A stretch of 64,000 bases of DNA from Luzula sylvatica (Eukaryota; Streptophyta; Magnoliopsida; Poales; Juncaceae): the NCBI GenBank assembly GCA_946800325.1, contig OX326959.1, forward strand, positions 8,142,501 to 8,206,500, in the 5' to 3' direction. The translations under genes and the position numbers were made by a program. The notes under the pieces are model-generated. The model had not been told where the DNA came from and did no database searches. It worked only from the letters and a program-made list of their open reading frames with translations. Shown piece after piece: positions 61,062-64,000 of the stretch; within the stretch, counting starts at the first letter, position 1; each line of letters opens with the position of its first letter.

Positions 61062-61530
61062 CTGGTTATCTAGAAGTTAGTTCCTTAGATAGTTCACAAG
61101 TTAGCTATTTAGTTAGTTAGTTAGCTTGTTAGCTAGTTAGTTAGTTAGTCAGTTAGTTAGTTAGTTAGTTAGTTTGTGGGTACGTAAGGAGGTAATTAGT
61201 TAGTTAGTTAATAGGTATGTAGGTAGATCGTTTGTTAGTAAGTTAGTTAGTTAGTTAGTTATATAGTTTGTTAGTTAGTTAGTGGGTTTGCAGGAAGGTA
61301 GTTAGTTAATAAGTATGTCTGAAAGTAGGTAGTTAGTTAGTTAGTTAGTTAATTAGTTAGTTAGTATATTAGCTTGTAGTTAGTTAGTTAGTTAGTTAGT
61401 TAATTAGTTAGTTATTTAGTTAGTTAATTAGTTAGTTAGTAAGTTAGCTAGTAGTTAGTTAGTAAATTAGTTATATGTTTAGTTAGTTAGTTAGTTTGTT
61501 AGTTAATTAGTTACTTATTTAGTTAGTTAA

Positions 61531-61561
<31 letters not shown>

Positions 61562-63113
61562 GTTAGTTATTTAGTGGGTATCTCGGAAGGCAGTTAGTTA
61601 GTTAGTTAGTTAATTAGTTAGTTGGTTAGTTAGTTAGTTATTTAGTTAGTTAGTTAGTTAGCTAGTAGTGGGTTAGTAAGTTAGTTAGTTAGTTAGTTAG
61701 TTTGTTAGTTAGTTAGTGGGTATGTAGGAAGGTAGTTTGTTAGTTTGTGGGTAAGTAGGAAGGTAGTTAGTTAGTTAGTTAATTAGTTAGTTAGCTAGTT
61801 AATTAATAAGTTTGTTAGTTAGTTTGCTAGTAGTTAGTTATCTAGTTAGTGGGTATGTTGGAAGGTAGTTAGTTAATTAGTTAGTTAGTTAGTTAATAGT
61901 AATGTAGGATGGTAGTTGGTTAGTTAGTTAGTTAGTTATTTAGTTAGTTAGCTAGTAGTTAGTTCGTTAGTTAGTTAGTTAGTTAATTAGTTAGTTAGTT
62001 AATATGTATGTAAAATGGTAGTTAGTTAGTTAGTTTGACAGTTAGTTAGTTAATTAGTTAGTTAGTTAGTTAGTTAGTTGGTTATCTTGTAGTTAGTCTG
62101 TTAGATAGTTCACAAGTTAGTTATTTAGTTAGTTAGTTTAGTTAGTTAGCTAGCCAGTTAGTTAGTTAGTTAGTTAGTCGGTAAGTAAGGAGGTAGGTAG
62201 TTAGTTAGTTAGTTAATAGGTATGTAGGAAGATCGTTAGTGAGTTAGTTAGTTATTTACCTAGTTGGTTAGTTAGTGGGTTTGTAGGAAGGTAGTTAGTT
62301 AATTAGTTAGGTAGGTAGGTAGGTAGGTAGGTAGTTAGTTTGTTAATAAGTATGTATAAAGGTAGGTAGTTAGTTAGTTAGTTAGTTAGTTAATTAGTTA
62401 GTTAGTAAGTTAGCTAGTAGTTAGCTAGTTAGTTAGTAAGTTAGCTAGTAGTTAGCTAGTTAGTTAGTTCGTTAGTTTGTTAGTTAGTTAGTAATTTAGT
62501 GAGTTAGTTAGTTAGTGTGTAGTTAGTTTGTTGGTTAGTTAGTGGGTATGTAGGAAGGTAGTTAGTTAGTTAGTGGGTACGTACGAAGGTAGTTAATTGG
62601 TTAATTAATTTGCTAGTTAGTCAGTTAATTAATTAGTTAGTTAGTTAGTTAGCTTGTAGTAAGTTAGTTAGTTAGTTAGTTAGTGGGTATGTAGGAAGTT
62701 AGATGTTAGTTAGTTAGTTAGTTAGTTAGCTAGTAGTTAGTTAGTTATTTAGTTAATTAGTTAGTCAGTTAGTCAGTTGGTCAGTTAGTTAATATGTATG
62801 TAAGAAGGTAGTGATTTAGTTATATAGAGAGTTAGTTATTTAGTTAGTTAGTTATCTTGTAGTCAGTTAGTTAGTTAGTTTGTTAGTTAGTTAGTTAATT
62901 ATTTAGTTAGTAGGTAGTTAGTTAGTTAGTTAGTTACTTAGTCAGTAAGTTGTTTGTTAGTTAGTTAGTTAATTAGTTAGTTAGTGAGTTAGTTACTTAG
63001 TCAGTGGGTTTGTTGGAAGGAAGTTAGTTAGGTAGTTAGTTAATAAGTATGTATGAAAGTTGTAAGTTAGTTAGTTAGTTAGTTTGTTAATTGGTTTTTT
63101 AGTAAGTTAGCTA

Positions 63114-63144
<31 letters not shown>

Positions 63145-63332
63145 TTTAGTTAGTTAATTAGTTAGTTAGTAAGTAAGCTAGTAAGTTAGCTAGTAGTTAG
63201 TTAGTTTATTAGTTAGTTGTTTAGTTAGTTAGTTAGTTAGTAAGTTTGTTTGTTAGTTAATTAGGTAGTTAGTTAGTTAATTAGTTAGTTAGTTAGATAG
63301 TCAGATAGTTATTTAGTGGGTATATATGAAAG

Positions 63333-63377
<45 letters not shown>

Positions 63378-63450
63378 GGTTAGTTAGTTAGTTAATTAGT
63401 TAGTTAGTTAGTTAGTTAGCTAGTAGTCAGTTAGTTAGTTAGTTTGCTAG

Positions 63451-63486
<36 letters not shown>

Positions 63487-63893
63487 GAGTTAATGAGTTA
63501 GTTAGTTAATTAATTAGTTAGTTAGTTAGCATGGTATGTAGGAAGGTAGTTAGTTAGTTAGTTAGTTAATTAGTTAGCTAGTAAGTTAGTTAGTTACTTA
63601 GTTAGTTACTTAGTTAGTTTGTTAGTTAGTTAGTTTGTTAGTTATTTAGTTAGTTGGTATGTTCGTTAGTTAGTGGGTATGTAGGAAGTTAGCTAGTTAG
63701 TTAGTTAGTTAGTTAGTTAGTTAATTAGTTGGTTAGTTAGTTAGCTAGGAGTTAGTTTGTTAGTTAGTTAGTTAGTTAGTTATTTAGTTAGTTAGCTAGT
63801 AGTTAGTCACTTAGTTAGTTAGTTTGTTAATTAGTTAGTTTGTTAATATGTATGTAACATAGTAGTCAGTCAGTTAGTTCGATAGTTAGTTAA

Positions 63894-63927
<34 letters not shown>

Positions 63928-64000
63928 GGTTATCTAGTAGTTAGTTAGTAAGTAAGCTAGTAAGTTAGCTAGTAGTTAGTTAGTTAATTAGTTAGTTGTT
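58897..64000. repeat. TTAG satellite array, block E
   Basis: This continues the array after copy 2 and is nearly the same as 6786 to about 11560, then beyond, and runs off the window. A TAGG run with six GG steps (about 62308-62332) stands where copy 1 has a shorter, interrupted one (about 10210-10229). No gene is visible. Confidence 0.97.

Larger units (their letters stand above)
52142..63670. repeat. Segmental duplication, copy 2
   Basis: This is the same sequence as 1-11560 with small indels and scattered substitutions, including satellite, truncated element and satellite. In the copies of the element an 11-bp indel (near 2843 versus 54963) and several dozen substitutions are visible. The copies are therefore real diverged duplicates, not one sequence assembled twice. 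The pairing runs on to about 63930 after an indel. Confidence 0.85.

Noticed and set aside
52142..63670. Assembly artefact as the explanation of the end-to-end duplication
   Set aside because: The copies differ by an 11-bp indel, a nonsense change and several dozen scattered substitutions, which a duplicated contig would not show. Two haplotypes joined in error remain possible and are listed as a check.

Overview
This window looks like plant nuclear heterochromatin. It has no host gene, no RNA gene and no bacterial-type gene organisation. About 40 kb of the 64 kb is one degenerate tetranucleotide satellite, (TTAG)n on the + strand, in five blocks (1-2134, 6786-14692, 25614-27510, 31455-54257, 58897-64000). 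The rest is LTR retrotransposon sequence. The plant assignment rests on the elements: an Athila-type Ty3/gypsy element whose primer-binding site matches plant tRNA-Asp, and a Ty1/copia element primed by initiator tRNA-Met. I cannot name the species.

Layout: satellite block A; a 5'-truncated, minus-strand, non-autonomous relative of the Athila-type element (2135-6785); block B; a complete plus-strand Athila-type element (14698-25608) with two LTRs, a 5-bp target-site duplication (TGAAA), PBS, gag, pol and PPT; block C; a minus-strand copia element (27511-31454) that keeps its 5' LTR, gag, protease and integrase but has lost everything from reverse transcriptase onward; the long block D; a second copy of the truncated non-autonomous element (54258-58896); and block E. 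The stretch 1 to about 11.5 kb and the stretch about 52.14 to 63.67 kb are copies of one another (satellite plus embedded element, roughly 1% different in the element by eye), so a segmental duplication brackets the window.

The full-length element carries gag and pol that are open except for a one-base shift in a G7 run within gag. Pol has protease, reverse transcriptase, RNase H and integrase motifs and no chromodomain. The non-autonomous relative shares its LTR ends, promoter layout, 3' noncoding region and two PPT-like modules with the full-length element. It encodes no enzyme. It keeps only a 381-aa coiled-coil protein resembling the coiled-coil part of the full-length Gag (intact in copy 2, a nonsense mutation in copy 1) and a stranded integrase C-terminal fragment.

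The observations most worth following are: (i) a very large stop-saturated TTAG array with a higher-order order of marker variants; (ii) the coiled-coil, Gag-like protein of the non-autonomous element; (iii) clusters of short palindromes in two unrelated retrotransposons, each present both in the LTR and in internal noncoding DNA (TCCGTTGTAACGGA in the Athila-type element, GTTCGTTCGAACGAAC-like in copia); and (iv) a 3' noncoding block with four TGAGTCATGA repeats conserved between the full-length and the non-autonomous element.
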